DNA from: Gnetum montanum
Lineage: Eukaryota > Streptophyta > Gnetopsida > Gnetales > Gnetaceae
NCBI GenBank assembly: GCA_015680685.1
Contig: MNCI01007785.1
Coordinates: forward strand, 42,443 to 106,442
Direction: 5' to 3'
DNA length: 64,000 nucleotides
Positions 10,992 to 22,394 of the stretch are shown one piece after another. A model generated the notes under the pieces. The model was not told where the DNA came from. It did no database searches and worked only from the letters and a program-made list of their open reading frames with translations. A program made the translations under genes and the position numbers. Position 1 is the stretch's first letter, and every line of letters begins with the position of its first letter.

Positions 10992-12650
10992 TAGTCTTTA
11001 GATAGCTCCTTCATTATTCTATCCTATTCAAAAATGGTTCCTTGATTTTCCTCCAAACCTATCCAAAATCATAATCATGCTCATAAAAATTAGNGTTCCT
11101 CCAAACCTATCCAAAATCATAATCATGCTCATAAAAATTAGCAAAATCATCCATATATTCCACATGAGGCATGTTAAAATTCAGCACATGCATTCTAGAC
11201 AATTCATCACATTGGAAGTTTAGAAACTAAAGTGCTATATGATCTGTCATCAAGGAAAACTCCTTGGATAATAAGTAATTCCTTTAATGCTTGATTTCTT
11301 GAATAATAGCATACAATTCCTTCTCATATATGCTATAATTTTTCCTTGACTCATTTAACGTTTCTAAAAAGAAAGTAATAGGCCTACCTTCTTGTGAAAG
11401 TACCCCTCCAATAGCAAGTCCTCTTGCATCTACCTTCATCTAAAAAAGCTTCTGAAAATTTGGAATTATTAGTATTGGCTCAATGGTTATTTTTGCTTTT
11501 AATAAGTCAAAGCTCTTTTGGGTTTCCTCACTCCATATAAAATCCTTTTTCTTCTTTAGCAAAGAAAACATAGGATAAGAAATACCACAAAAAATTTTTA
11601 TGAACCTTGAATAAAAACCTACTAAACCAAGAAATGATCTTACCTTCACAACATTCTTAGGAGTTGACCAACCTATAATAGCCCCAATCTTAATAGCTTT
11701 CATTCAAACTTGATTTTTAAAAATCACATTCTCTAAATATATGATATCTCTCTTGAAGAAATGGTTGTTCTTCACAATTATTACCAAATGTGCCTCCTTC
11801 AATTTAAGATACACTCTTCTCAAGTGATCCAATTACTCCTCTTCATTATAGATATACACCAAAATGTCATCAAAGAAGATAATACAATACTTACCAATAA
11901 AGTCCTTGAGTACATCACTCATCAACTTCATGAATGTAGTAGGTGCATTTGTGAGTCAAAATGACATTACCAACCACTCAAAAAATTCATATTTTATTTT
12001 GAAATATCTCTTTCATTCATTAGCAGGTTTGATTCAAATTCGATTGTAACCTCCCTTAAAATCAATTTTTCTAAAGACGTCTACATTGGTAAGGATATTA
12101 AGGATATCATTCATCTTTAGAATAGGAAACCTATGCCTTACTATTATCATGTTCACTACCCTAGCATTAATGCATATATTTTATTCATTACTATCCTTCT
12201 TTGGCATAAGCACTGTTGAAAGTACACAAGGTGCAATGGATTCCCTCATGAATCCATTTGTAAGTAACTTCTTTACTTGTCTTTGTAATTCTACCTAGTG
12301 ATTTAGTGCCATCTATTATTGTCTCTCATTTGGAATGATGGTGCTAGGGATGAAATCAATTTGGTGCTATACATTAATCATTAGTAGTAATCCATTCAAT
12401 CCCACCTTGAATAGCCTAGAAAATTACCCCTTTAAGTTTAGCACATATGTTGAAAGTTCTACTTGTACATCATCATGGTTAGAAGTAACAAGTAATACAA
12501 CAATAAAACCAAAACTAGTCTCATCATGTTTCTTAATGTATTCCCTCTCTTCTAGAAGGATTAAAAAAGCACTAAGTAAAATTTGAGGCCTTAATTAATC
12601 AACAATCATGGAAATCAACTTATGGATTCCATCACATCTAGCTATACTCC
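10992..12650 (-). pseudogene. reverse transcriptase and RNase H of the chromovirus-like element (broken)
   Basis: At 11440-11703 the RT thumb/connection region is readable: SFLGLVGFYSRFIKIFCGIS followed by FIWSEETQKSFDLLKAKIT, a standard Ty3/gypsy block. RNase H wording follows to the left at 11150-11400, including KEFSLMTDHIAL and CDELSRMHVLNF. It then runs into the linker FYEHDYDFG and VWRK before the integrase. The palm region at 11700-12600 is heavily interrupted. The enzyme would copy element RNA in cytoplasmic particles. A 46-bp duplication around an undetermined base at 11094 adds an artificial shift here. Confidence 0.8.
11048..11141. other. 46-bp exact direct duplication flanking an undetermined base (N at 11094)
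   Basis: Bases 11048-11093 are repeated exactly at 11096-11141, with the window's only N at 11094 between them. This is the signature of two contig ends with an unrecognised overlap being abutted, rather than biology. In translation it repeats a segment of the RNase H-integrase linker. Confidence 0.85.
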
Positions 12651-12840
12651 ATACATTTCTTAGTTAATCAAATTGAACACCATTGTTAAAATTCCAGGGT
12701 TTACCAAGAATTACATAAACATAATCAATTGTAAATACATCACATTTCAAAAAATCATGAAAATTTCCAATTCTAAATTTGCAAAAACATTGCTCTTTCA
12801 TCTCTTGGGAGAAATCTCTTAATAACTAATGTATTTTGTA
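12650..12840 (-). pseudogene. protease fragment of the chromovirus-like element
   Basis: The minus strand reads KCDVFTIDYVYVILGKPWNF, matching the conserved C-terminal half of plant Ty3/gypsy proteases (LLGRPW in most). The N-terminal half with the catalytic DSGA motif is not readable. It sits between gag remnants (right) and reverse transcriptase (left), the normal place. Confidence 0.65.
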
Positions 12841-14276
12841 GGATCTAGGATGAGGATTTATCACTAAACCCAACCTAGCAACTATCCTAGATGAAATAAC
12901 ATTTTCTTAGGCTTCCTCATTATTCAAAATATGGATTCATTCACCACTAAGTAGACATCTAGATTCAATTGAAAATAATAATTTTCTAGTATGATGTTCT
13001 TCTCTATTCACATTTTCCATCAATTCATAAGAATTTAATTTAGAAACGTCCTTAATCTTGGGAGCATTAGGATTATCTCTTTGAAGAGATTGACTGAATG
13101 TCTTCTCTGCTTTCATGGTTTGCACATTCTTTTTGTTGGCTATATTGAGAAGTGGACATTCCCATCACTTATGTTCCTATTCTCCATATTTGAAGAACTA
13201 AATCTTTGATGAGTTGCTATCTTGACCCTTGATTCACTTACCCTGGTCCTTCTTGTCTTTATACTTTTCATTACTCTTCTCTATGTGCTTTTCATGGCTT
13301 TTCATGTCTTCAGATTTGGACTTGAAATCCTTCTTTGATTTAGATCCTTTAACCTTTTCCTTTGAAGCTTATTTGCTTATGCTTCCAAATCCATTAACTT
13401 TATTCTTCACTCTGAGTACCAAATAATAAGACTCATTAAGAGTTTGTGGCTCACAAAGTGATAACTACTATTAATACATCATTATGAGACCTTCCAAAAA
13501 GTTGAAAGCATATTATACTCCTCCAATTTTAACTTCGCTTGATGAAATAGTTCCTAAGATTTGATATAAAACTTCTTAACATCTTCTCATTTTGCCTTAG
13601 GAATTTCAACTTCATGATCATCTCTTACCTCTATTAAGACTATTCAAATTTTCTCTTGAACCTATATTTCATCAAATTCTAATCCCTAATAGGTTGGTCA
13701 TTTTATCTTTCATAACTTTGAAATTCCTTTTTTCACTAATTAAAAGCCATACCTTCTAATCTAGATTCATCAATTGGTATCCTTAATTGATTTGGTACCT
13801 CTTATAGCTTGAAATGCTTGAAAAAAAATCATTGATGTCATCTACACCATTTAAAGATTTCATTTCTTTGTAGGGAAGTCTAGTAGCATTTTTGAATTCT
13901 CTAGTAAGCCTTGCTTCAGCCTCACCATCAAGCTTGTTATGAGAAGAAGTTGATCTTGGTGATGAAACTCTTGGAACTCTAATATGAGGAAGCAGATTCA
14001 CTTCCATTAAAATCCTTGACTAATATGTCCTACACTTCCATGGCTAGAATGTCCATTCTCATCATCTGTTTCACCTCTACTAGGATGAGAAACTTCTTTG
14101 TTATTGGTTGAGTATGAATGCTCATCATCTCCATGAGTTGGAATATGGCTGGGACCTAGATTCTTGCTTACCTTGGTACTAATCTCATCTAATCAAGAAA
14201 CGATTAGTTAAAAGGTAGATTTCATGTCCTACATGTCTCTGTTAAGGGCTTGGACCTATTTTTTCTTAGGAGCCAT
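12841..14276 (-). pseudogene. gag of the chromovirus-like element (broken)
   Basis: A plausible start is the ATG at 14276, reading MAPKKK, about 50 bp downstream of the primer site. Several stops and shifts follow. Near 13160-13200 the frame reads FFKYGE, a stop, then EHK and WECPLLN, a decayed version of the usual zinc knuckle CFKCGExGHKxxxCP in which the two first cysteines are lost. Gag would form the particle and bind RNA. The best-preserved part, 13783-14007, is charged and polar and unremarkable. Confidence 0.65.
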
Positions 14277-14328
14277 CTAAATTTGACAAAAATATGCAAC
14301 CAAATTCTAAGAAACAATAAATCTAGAT

Positions 14329-14340
14329 GCTATGATACCA
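14329..14340 (-). other. primer-binding site (initiator Met tRNA)
   Basis: The minus strand reads TGGTATCATAGC, 11 of 12 bases matching the usual plant Met-tRNA primer site. It lies four bases from the 5' LTR end (CTCTAGCA). It fixes the element's orientation and LTR boundary. Confidence 0.8.
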
Positions 14341-14344
14341 ATAA

Positions 14345-14474
14345 TGCTAGAGTAGGTTTACTCTATTTATTTAAAACTCTTTAATCACATTAAATGTTGA
14401 TATGATAAACAATAAATTAGTATTCTAGAAAACAAGAAAACTAGCTATCTTTAATTAATATAAAGAAGATTACA
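14345..14474 (-). repeat. chromovirus-like element, 5' LTR
   Basis: On the minus strand it begins TGTAATCTTC and ends CTCTAGCA, giving a 130-bp LTR with TG/CA ends. The partner is 8207-8330. At 130 bp it is unusually short for a gypsy element with a 6-kb body. Confidence 0.75.
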
Positions 14475-14619
14475 AATTAGTGGTTCCACAACTCATAATA
14501 ATACAATCCACTTACAAGCACTTAATGATATTGTAGAGCATAAGAATCTACAATCAAAACTATTTTCCTTAATGCAAGACATAACCAAATGAGATTTCTC
14601 CCACAAACATAGTACTTAT
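14475..14619. other. short spacer, nothing recognised
   Basis: 145 bp of AT-rich sequence between the gypsy 5' LTR and the copia LTR. It does not clearly match the missing end of the LARD-like LTR that should flank the gypsy insertion. Confidence 0.4.
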
Positions 14620-15775
14620 TGATCTTTTGGTATGTCAAACATTAAGAAAAATGGAGTACAAGGATGTTGGTGTGGTTGTTGTGTTTGTAGGGCAAGAACT
14701 TGGATTAAGACATTTGTAAGGTTTCAAGAAATCATGTTAGAATTCAAGAGAATGTACAAGGAATGAAGATTTCAAAGTGCAAAGGGAATTGAAAAAAGGC
14801 ATCTTAACAAATGTCTTAGCTAAAGTGAAGAAGAATTAGTAAAGACATTTTATAGATTCAGTAGACATATACTATTAAGCAAAGATGCCTCTAAGAAATA
14901 GAAGAAATCTTGGACAAGTTGAAGATTGCTTAGAAGAAGAAGTCTTTGAAAAATAGCAAACATCATTTTGGTAAGAAGGATTTCTGCATGAAGACATCTC
15001 CACAAAGACATCTTTCCTATAGAGAAGATGTCTTTCCAGAATGAAGGTTTGAGGCAAAAGGACATCTCAATCTCAAAGAAGACATCTCCAGTGATCATTA
15101 GATAGCCTTTGCACAAATTCCAAGGTATTTTTAAAACATATTAGCTATAAGAAGACTTCATTTCATTGGAAAATGTGTAACCATTGTGTACTATCAAGTG
15201 TTATTATTGAGAAATCATTGTATACATCATTCCCTTGTTATTGTTTCTCATTGTACTATCTTTTATCTGTTGTAAGTGGTTAAAGTGAGTTATACCTCAA
15301 AGTACAAGGATCAAAAAATTTAGTTGCATACTTTTCATGTAATTGTTATTCTCTTTATTTGCCCTGTGGGGTTGATGTGCTTCTTGTGGGAAGGCATCTT
15401 TCTTGAGCTTGTTGGGATATTGTGGGATTGAGTTTTGGTGTAGCACCATAACACTTTGGAGTGGAGATCAAGTTGTAAATGTTGTAGGATACTAGAAATC
15501 ACATTCTAGGATTTTTAGGACCTTGTAGGATGAGTGGATTTGTTGCATCAAATCACTTTGAAGAGAAGCTTAGACTTGTACAGGGTATGCTACCTTTCAA
15601 ACCACATTTTGAGAGCAACAAAGTTTGGAGGTGTGCTAACAAACTACCCTTCAAGTATGAACTACCCTTCAAGTATGGGACTATGGGGAACTACATTAAT
15701 TTTGGTGTGTTCTTTGTTTCAAAGAATATTTAATTTGGGAAACTTATTCATATTCCCCCCTTCTAAGTTCAATGA
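14620..15775 (+). repeat. copia 5' LTR
   Basis: It begins TGATCTTTTGG and ends near TCTAAGTTCA, just before the primer site. The central part holds repeated AGACATCT/AGATGTCT words. It aligns end to end with the solo LTR at 9580-10991 apart from the minisatellite there. Confidence 0.7.
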
Positions 15776-15783
15776 TCCTTAAG

Positions 15784-15795
15784 TGGTATCAGAGC
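15784..15795 (+). other. primer-binding site (initiator Met tRNA), perfect
   Basis: TGGTATCAGAGC matches the standard Met-tRNA primer complement at all 12 positions. It supports the LTR end just upstream and the plus orientation. Confidence 0.9.
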
Positions 15796-15833
15796 TTGGT
15801 ACTCTTCTTCATCATTAACTTCAAGAGTAAACA

Positions 15834-17145
15834 ATGGAGGGAACATTTTATATAAAGCCATCTATGTCTAATGGATTTGACTTCATCTATTGAAAAGTTA
15901 GGATAAAAGGATTCTTTGAATCTATGAAGTTCAAACTTTGGGAGTCCATCCTTGAAGGCTACACTTTGCCTGTTAACAGCTCCACCAAAACCATCAAACC
16001 CTATAACAAATGGAGTTAAGAAAAAAAGATAAGTTCAAGTTTGACTCTAAAGTAAATAATTATTTATATTGTTATTTGAATAAATTAGAGTTTAATAGAG
16101 TAACAAGATGTAAATAGACAAAGAAATTTGGAAAAATTTAGAGGCTACCTATGAAGGAACCTCTATAGTTAAAAAATGAAAGTTATTGGTTTTACATAAT
16201 GAATATGATAAGATAAAAATGAGAGAAGGTGAGAGAATAAAAGATTAATTTTCTAGAGAAAATGATCTTGTTGTGGTTATTAGAGGTACTACTAAAGATA
16301 TATTAGAGAGTGATGTCATCATTAAAATGATCAGAACACTTCATCTAGAGTTCAGACCAAAGGTCACGACCATGGACGAAATCAAAGATTTTTCAACTCT
16401 AAATTTGAAAGCTTCAAAGTGCTCTCATTAATTATGAATTTAATCTCATAAGTAAAGGATCTATCCAAGAAAAACCCATCACTCTAAAGACTACTTCCAA
16501 GGAGAAGGATTTCAATGAGCATGATAAAGATAGCAAAGATGATATTTCCTTTCTTTCAAGGAAGCTACAATGATTGATAGCAAAAAGAAGCAAGGGGTCA
16601 AATCAACAAAGATCCAATTTGTTCAAAGGTAAAGAAAGAGGTAAAAAATTTTTAAATTCTAATCATGATTTTTCTTCTATAGAATGCTGGGTTTGTAATG
16701 GAAGAGGCCATATGGCCTCTGAATATTGTAGCAATAGTAGGTTATAGCACAAGAATAGATCCAATGACTAGGTAAAGAAAAACAACTTCTATACAACTTG
16801 GGAGGATCATCATTGATGATGATGTTGATTCATCAGATGATGATATTAATGATGAAGAGAGGTTTGATCTATTATGCAATGAACTTTTGTCTTTTAAAAA
16901 TCATTATAATAAGTTAAACAAACAAGTCAAAACCAAGGATCATGAAATCTCCTTGTTGAATTTAATTATTTCTAACCTTACTAAGGAACTCTTAGACCTA
17001 AGGGATGAGAATCAAAAGATAACATTGTCTTATGAATAGGCCAAAGTAGAAATTGTAGATGTCAAATTAGTAAATGAAAGGTAGGTAAAGGGAAAGGAAT
17101 CTGTTGTGATTGGAAAAATTGATCACTAGAAAAAACTAATGGATC
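15834..17145 (+). pseudogene. copia gag (broken)
   Basis: The ATG at 15834 opens a frame reading MEGTFYIKPSMSNGFDFIY, then, past a stop, KGFFESMKFKLWESILEGY, the typical N-terminal copia gag pattern (NGxNYxxW, MxxxLxxxxxxLWxxI). About ten stops and shifts follow. A zinc knuckle is visible near 16686: CWVCNGRGHMASEYC, which has five residues between His and the last Cys instead of the usual four. A coiled, charged region (NKLNKQVKTKDHEISLLNL) follows. Gag would form the virus-like particle. The element is cut by LTR G at about 17149. Confidence 0.8.
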
Positions 17146-17149
17146 TGGT

Positions 17150-18390
17150 GCAAGAAATCCTTAACCCTGAATCCCCAAGGCCTCTATGAAAAAATGGGAT
17201 TCGAGGTACCTTGGTCAGTTTGGTAGATCAACTAGGGACTTACAAACTTAAAAATAGAATAAATAATATAATTACATATTAAAGTAATATAAATGCACGA
17301 AAATAAATGACAAATTTAATCTGAACACAAATCAAAACTATAAACTTTATTTTACAAAGAATAAAATAAAGGAGAGTTAAGAAATTTTTTTAAAAGTATG
17401 CTTGAGAGGGTAGTAGGAAGGTTTAGTTTAGTGAAGGTTCAAGGTGTATTAAAACCAATGTGTTTAACTTTATGATTTAGAAGTCCTACCACTCTTGATG
17501 CTATTGGGCATGCTAGGGTTCAAGAGAATGCAAATGTGGAAAATTGCAAGAGCCCTTGAGTGCTTGAAAATGCCCAAGTGTGGAATTATTTCTTGCAAAA
17601 ATGTATGTATGCTTAATATATTCAGGTGCCAAAAAAGTGGAGCCTGTCAATGGTGTTTAAGACTAGGCTTTATAGGTCTTAGGCCATGAATGATTCTACA
17701 AAATTTCTTTAATTTGGCTGCATAATAATTGCAAACTAGTTGTAAAATTGCTGCAAATTTCTATCTCATATAGGTGAAAATGAGTGCCCAAATCTTGGGG
17801 GTTACCATATATAGTAAGTACCTCCCCCATGGCCATTTTGTTTACTATAAATAGTAATGAGGGAACATCTTTCATGTTTGAGATGGATCTTCCACATTGA
17901 GCCTTCTACCATTCCTACTGGAGTGCTTGCTCAATGTTGGAGTGCATGGAGTGATGAAATTTGGCTTTTATGGCTTCCATGCTAGGGCATGTAGTTTTCA
18001 TGCTAGGGGGAGGGGGAAAGTTTCCAAGTTGAGGGGAAAAACCCCACTCCTCCACGCTAGGGGTAGGTGAGATTTACCCCCTACAAGTGTTTCTAGTGTA
18101 GAAAAATGTGTATCCTACATAAAACCCATCAAATTGCCATTTTTGGCATTTAAAAAGGAATTTTGACCCTCCCACACCCAAATATAGAAAGTAGGTAACT
18201 TTTTTCACTTAGAGAATGAGGATTTGATAGTTGATGAGGTACTTTTCAGTCCCAAAAGCATGGGATAGGTGAGATTACCTTCCATGGGATACAATATTTA
18301 CATTTACAATGAACTTCTACTTGAAGTTTCATGGGGTAAAAGCTACATGATGAAAAGTGGCTATAACTTGAAAATTTTTGTGGTGTTTTA
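17150..18390 (-). repeat. LTR G (3' LTR of ME1)
   Basis: The right edge reads GTGGTGTTTTA, the reverse complement of the family LTR start TGAAACACCAC with one change, and is followed by the polypurine complement ATGGCCCC at 18391. The left part shares TTAACCCTGAATCC and TTGGTC..TAGATCAACTAGGGACT with LTRs A and B. The exact left end is uncertain because the terminal block seen in A and B is absent. It lacks the palindromic arrays of the other LTRs. Confidence 0.7.
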
Positions 18391-18458
18391 ATGGCCCCAC
18401 TTTGTTGGTGTTTGGAGGATTAACCTAATAGATACCAACAAATAATATAAAATACCAC
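18380..18458 (-). promoter_or_regulatory. terminal hairpin over polypurine tract and LTR start (ME1)
   Basis: GTGGTGTTTTA at the LTR edge pairs with TACCAC near 18453-18458, and the inner TTTGTTGGTGTT pairs with ATACCAACAAAT. The inner stem uses GGT where ME2 uses GAC on both arms. See the matching structures at 22317, 23936, 43041 and 51889. Confidence 0.65.
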
Positions 18459-18618
18459 TACATATTATGATGCTATAATGCATATAGGCCATATAAGATG
18501 ATAAAACTAAGCTATTTAGATCATTGAAGTTGTTACTTTAAGGCCATGGTAGGCCATGGTACTAGTTTAAGTCCTTGGTAGGCTATTAGAAGTAGGCTTG
18601 CTTATTGATGATTATCAG
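18391..18618 (-). other. ME1 3' untranslated region with short TTTAAACT-type array
   Basis: It contains the polypurine tract complement, the arm of the terminal hairpin and, at 18535-18600, three copies of GGCC(A)..GGTA..TAGTTTAAG words. The integrase stop is at 18619. Confidence 0.6.
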
Positions 18619-19760
18619 CTACATGTAGTATGGCTTTAGATAGGAATGATTGATGAAATTTGCTACCTCATTCCCATCCATGTTGGGTATTCTGAACACA
18701 CTGTTTCCATAGGCTTCGGTGATAAGAAAGGATCCTTCACAATTGGCTAAGAACTCGTTCACATGTTCACAGATAGCTTTGAGAACCAAGTCACCTTCTT
18801 TGGTTTTATACATGATCAAGTTATGGTGATGCTACTACTTTTACCTCCCTTGATAGTATTTGATGTGAGCAAGTGCTTGCATACATTGCTTCTCGAGTCT
18901 AGGGCTATTTTCTAAAACTCCTTGTTCTGCTCATCATTGATGATGTTGGTTAAGGCTACTCAGAGTGATGACACCTAAAAGTCAAGAGATAAAATATCTT
19001 TAGAACTATAAAACAAGCTATAAGGCATTACATCAATGGCCATACAATGGGTTTTTCTAAATGCCCATAGTGCATGGACAAGTCACTCATGCCATTTGCA
19101 ATTGCTATTGTTGAGCATCTTCTTGAGTAAGTTGATGATTGCTTTGTTGCTTACTTCTGCTTGTCCATTGGCTTAAGGGTAATAAGGTGACAAGAAGGAA
19201 TGCTTAATGCCTAGGTCATGAAAAAAATAATTTGTTTCCTAGCTACTAAATTATGGTCCATTGTCTATAACTATGGTCATGGGTATGCCAAAATGAGCTA
19301 AAATGTTATTTAGGATGAATTTGTAGACTTTCTTGAATGTAGTCTTCCTTAGGGAAATAGCCTCAACCCACTTTGTAAAGTATTTGATTGTAGTGATGAT
19401 GAAGCTATGCCTTATAGAAGACTTAGGCATTATGGGTCCAATGATATCCAACCTCCATGATTGAAATGGTCACATTATTTCAGTGATATGCAACTTAGTT
19501 GGTGGTACATATATAAGGTTACTATATCATTGGCATGTGTCACATCACTTAACCTTCTGCAAGTAGTCATTTTTCATATGAGGCCAATAGTAGCGTAACC
19601 ATCTAATCTTAGTGGCTATAGCTCTTGGTCCTATATGTCCTTCATAAACACCCTTGTGAACCTCCTCTAGGACTATTCTAGATTTGGTTTTACCTAATTA
19701 GGTTAGGAGTATGCCATTATAGGATCGTCGACATAATGTGTTATCACCTATGATGACATA
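18619..19760 (-). pseudogene. ME1 integrase (broken)
   Basis: The C-terminus is clear at 18619-18819: GDLVLKAICEHVNEFLAN, then FRIPNMDGNEVANFINHSYL and the stop after KPYYM. It matches the ends of the PE and ME3 integrases. The core at 19251-19451 reads MDIIGPIMPKSSIRHSFIIT and FGIPMTIVIDNGP, so the first two catalytic aspartates are present. The N-terminal HHCC region lies near 19500-19640. Several in-frame stops break the frame. Native role: strand transfer of element cDNA into the genome. Confidence 0.85.
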
Positions 19761-20424
19761 GTACTTCAATCACTTGCATACATCCTTCTAAGTAGTATTT
19801 AGGCCTTGTGATGATTCACCATGCATAAGAGAAAATTTGATATTGTCATACCACTCCTTGGAAGGAGTAGTATGAATGAAAACCATAAAGATATCCTTAG
19901 TGTTCTATGTGATGGGAGTAGCATAGTCCATAGTTAAGGTGGGAAAATTGCTAAACACATCTAGCATCACACTAAGGGCTAACATTACAATTATATCAGC
20001 TATGAGATTTTCATTTTGGAGTATGTGTTGGATATCAACATCTATAAATTGTTGTAATAATTGCTTCCCTAGGTCACAATATTCTTGTAAGTGTTTAGCT
20101 TTACATGCATAGGCCTTAGTTGGTTAACTAAAAGTTGTGAATCACCTTTAATTACTAATCATCTAATTCCTAGGTCATAAGCTACCATCATTCCTTTGAT
20201 CAAACCTTCATGCTCCACTATGTTGTTGGTACATGGGAGCTTAAAACGATAGGTGAAGGGTCGGATTTCACTAGATGGAAATGTTATGATGGAAATGGCA
20301 TTGGCCCCAAGGGTAGTTGAAGCTCCATCAAAATGCATGACTACCTTATATTCTTTAAGTACTTGGCTAATAATGTTAATGTGTTCATTAGGGAACTTAG
20401 GATCTATGCCTACTTGATTATCAA
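19761..20424 (-). pseudogene. ME1 second RNase H domain (truncated)
   Basis: Near 20159-20424 the minus strand reads VVMHFDGASTTLGANAISII, then SSEIRPFTYRFKLPCTNNIV and GLIKGMMVAYDLGIR. This is the additional (archaeal-type) RNase H that marks the Tat lineage, with the FDGAS aspartate and the IVEHEG acidic position visible. Upstream coding (residues resembling QVGIDPKFPNEHIN) stops at the edge of LTR A at 20425. The linker toward integrase at 19761-20150 is readable in pieces. Confidence 0.8.
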
Positions 20425-22327
20425 TATAGTGACTGAAAACGTTGGTGGTTGGAACACCCAGTGGTTGCCAGGCACATAATTTAACCCCAGATCCATGCGA
20501 GGGCTGTGCTAGAGAGAAATGGAAACAAGGTGCCCTGAATGGTTTGGTCAATTAGACAGGGATTTAATCAATGTAACTTAACCTTTAGCAAATGTTTGGT
20601 TTTAGAAATGAGGTATGCCCGTGAAGTGATGATTAACTGACGCAAAATAATGGAAAATTATAAGAAATGTGACAATAATGAACAAAAATGAAACAAATTT
20701 GGGTGAGAATTTACACCACCCCAAGATTGAGGATCTAATCTTTGTTTTGTTGGAAGATGTACAACTAAAGATGCAAGACTAGAGAGGCACAACTTACATA
20801 GAGCAGTATGGTCACAGGTTCCTGAACTATAGTTGATAAGGTGCTGTTCAGGATTCTTCTGCTTGCCAATCTGCTCGCTAAGGTGTGAAAATGCTAAACC
20901 AAAAAAAGGATGTTTGAAGCCAACTAGAAAGCTCAAAGCCAACCAGAATGTTAAAAATGCCAACTATGCTCTCCAAAAGCCAACTCAAAAGCCAATCGTG
21001 CAAAAAGCCAACCCTTTGAGCATTGTTCATCGGGGTATTTATAGGGCTAGGAGCAGGAGAAAAATGTGGTCTAGATGCCACGTGTCCTAGGCCCCACAAG
21101 GTGCAAACATGGTTGTGCTATGTAGATGTGTGATGTTGGATGTGATCCAAGGCATGAAAACAGAAAAGAGCCTATGCTCCAAGGCTCGTCTTCCCTACTC
21201 TTGTGAGTAGGGTCAAGCATAGGGACAATTTTGGGGATTGGCTAGGGATATGTAAAATGAAGCAAACTTGCTAATTTTTTCCACCAAAGAGGTGCCAAGG
21301 TGAGAATGATCATTGCTGACAAGTTTTGGAGCTAATTGAAAATGTTTTAAATGCCTTCATGCAAGTGTTTCATTACTTACATTGTTCAGTGTGTTGGCAT
21401 AGCATAAGTGACTACTTGCTACACTATGCTACGCTATGTAGCATAGCATAGTGTAGCCACCAATCTTGAAAGAAATCTTGCCTAGAAGATGAGAGCATTT
21501 GTCCGAGGCCTGGTCAGGCAAGCGACTACAACTTTGTCTTCCATGCTGGAAAGCCTTTGAACCTGTTGCATCCTTGGGGAATTCTATTGTTTTTCATACT
21601 TGCTACGTTGTGCGACACTATGTAGTGTAGCATAGTGTAGTAGCCAATGTGTCATGCAACTTTGTCTAATCAGCAATGTTTTACCAAGAAATTTTTCTTG
21701 AGGCCTGAGGGTTAAGTGGAATAGCTAGGTTTAGAGGCTAAAGCATTGCCAAGTGTGATTCTCCTACTAGGGCCACTTGGTAGAGGGGCCTTGTGCATTC
21801 TATCCTTGCTATGCTATGCTACACTACATAGTGTAGCACCCTATGTTGGTTGAATCTAGAATTGTTTTTCATAGGATGTTTATCATGTCTTGATGTGCTG
21901 GTAGAGCAAGCTTGCTAGATGGTTGTAACATGGGTAAATGCTTTGGAAGATTGACTTGTTGTCAACTTGCATCTTGGATGCTTGATTGATCTCTTCAAGT
22001 CTTGCTACGCTATGCAGCGTAGTATAGCGTTGCAGATTTCTCCACTAGAAAACTTGTCAAACTGTTTAGCTCATCCTGAAAACTTTCGACAACTCTTAGC
22101 ATAGTTTTTGGATAGACTATCAGCCAAGTTAATTGTCTAGTTGGGCAAGCTGGAGAGTTCAACAAGGCTATCAGCCTAGGAGATAGAAAAGTTACCAGAC
22201 TATACAATCTATCATCAATGCCTACACTGTTCTGACGGCTCATCATGACACTGCACTTGTGGAAATCCTTGCACAAATTTCAAGACTTTGTTAAAGCATT
22301 AGGATCCTAAAATTTTATGGTGTTTCA
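20425..22327 (-). repeat. LTR A (palindromic TAGCATAG family)
   Basis: The right edge TGTTTCA is followed by ATGGCCCC; the left edge is a changed TGTAGTGACTG block. The minus strand has a TATA box TATAAATA (21036-21043). Four clusters of CTATGCTA, TAGCATAG and GCGTAG palindromes lie near 21419, 21599, 21806 and 22001, roughly 180-207 bp apart. Shared internal words with LTR C show it is the same family. Confidence 0.8.
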
Positions 22328-22394
22328 ATGGCCCCTTTTTTTGGTGTCTGGATTACTTGCCCAAGAGATGTTGATAAAGAATACGAAACATCAT
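22317..22394 (-). promoter_or_regulatory. terminal hairpin over polypurine tract and LTR start (LTR A element)
   Basis: ATGGTGTTTC pairs with GAAACATCAT, and a weaker inner stem TTTTTGGTGTCT faces AGATGTTGATAAAG. It is the least perfect of the five copies. Confidence 0.5.

Larger units (their letters stand above)
8207..14474 (-). mobile_element. decayed Ty3/gypsy retrotransposon (chromovirus-like), minus strand
   Basis: Short LTRs (8207-8330 and 14345-14474, about 125-130 bp) enclose, from right to left, gag, protease, reverse transcriptase, RNase H and integrase remnants in the standard Ty3/gypsy order. The primer site at 14329-14340 reads TGGTATCATAGC on the minus strand, one base from the Met-tRNA complement. 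Integrase and RT wording resembles plant chromoviruses, but no chromodomain is visible after the integrase. A solo copia-type LTR sits in the coding region at 9580-10991. All frames carry several stops and shifts, so the element is dead. Confidence 0.85.
14620..17149 (+). mobile_element. Ty1/copia element, 5' part only (LTR, primer site, gag)
   Basis: A 1.15-kb LTR is followed by a perfect Met-tRNA primer site and a copia-type gag. The body stops near 17149, where a Tat-lineage LTR (LTR G) takes over; protease, integrase and RT are absent from the window. The solo LTR at 9580-10991 belongs to the same family. Confidence 0.8.
17150..20424 (-). mobile_element. ME1: Tat-lineage Ty3/gypsy element, 3' half, minus strand
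   Basis: It comprises its 3' LTR (LTR G), a short 3' untranslated region, integrase and second RNase H. The right edge is an abrupt switch to LTR A at 20425 inside the second RNase H, so RT, protease, gag and 5' LTR are missing. It is the same lineage as PE and ME3, judged by closely matching integrase ends. Confidence 0.8.
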
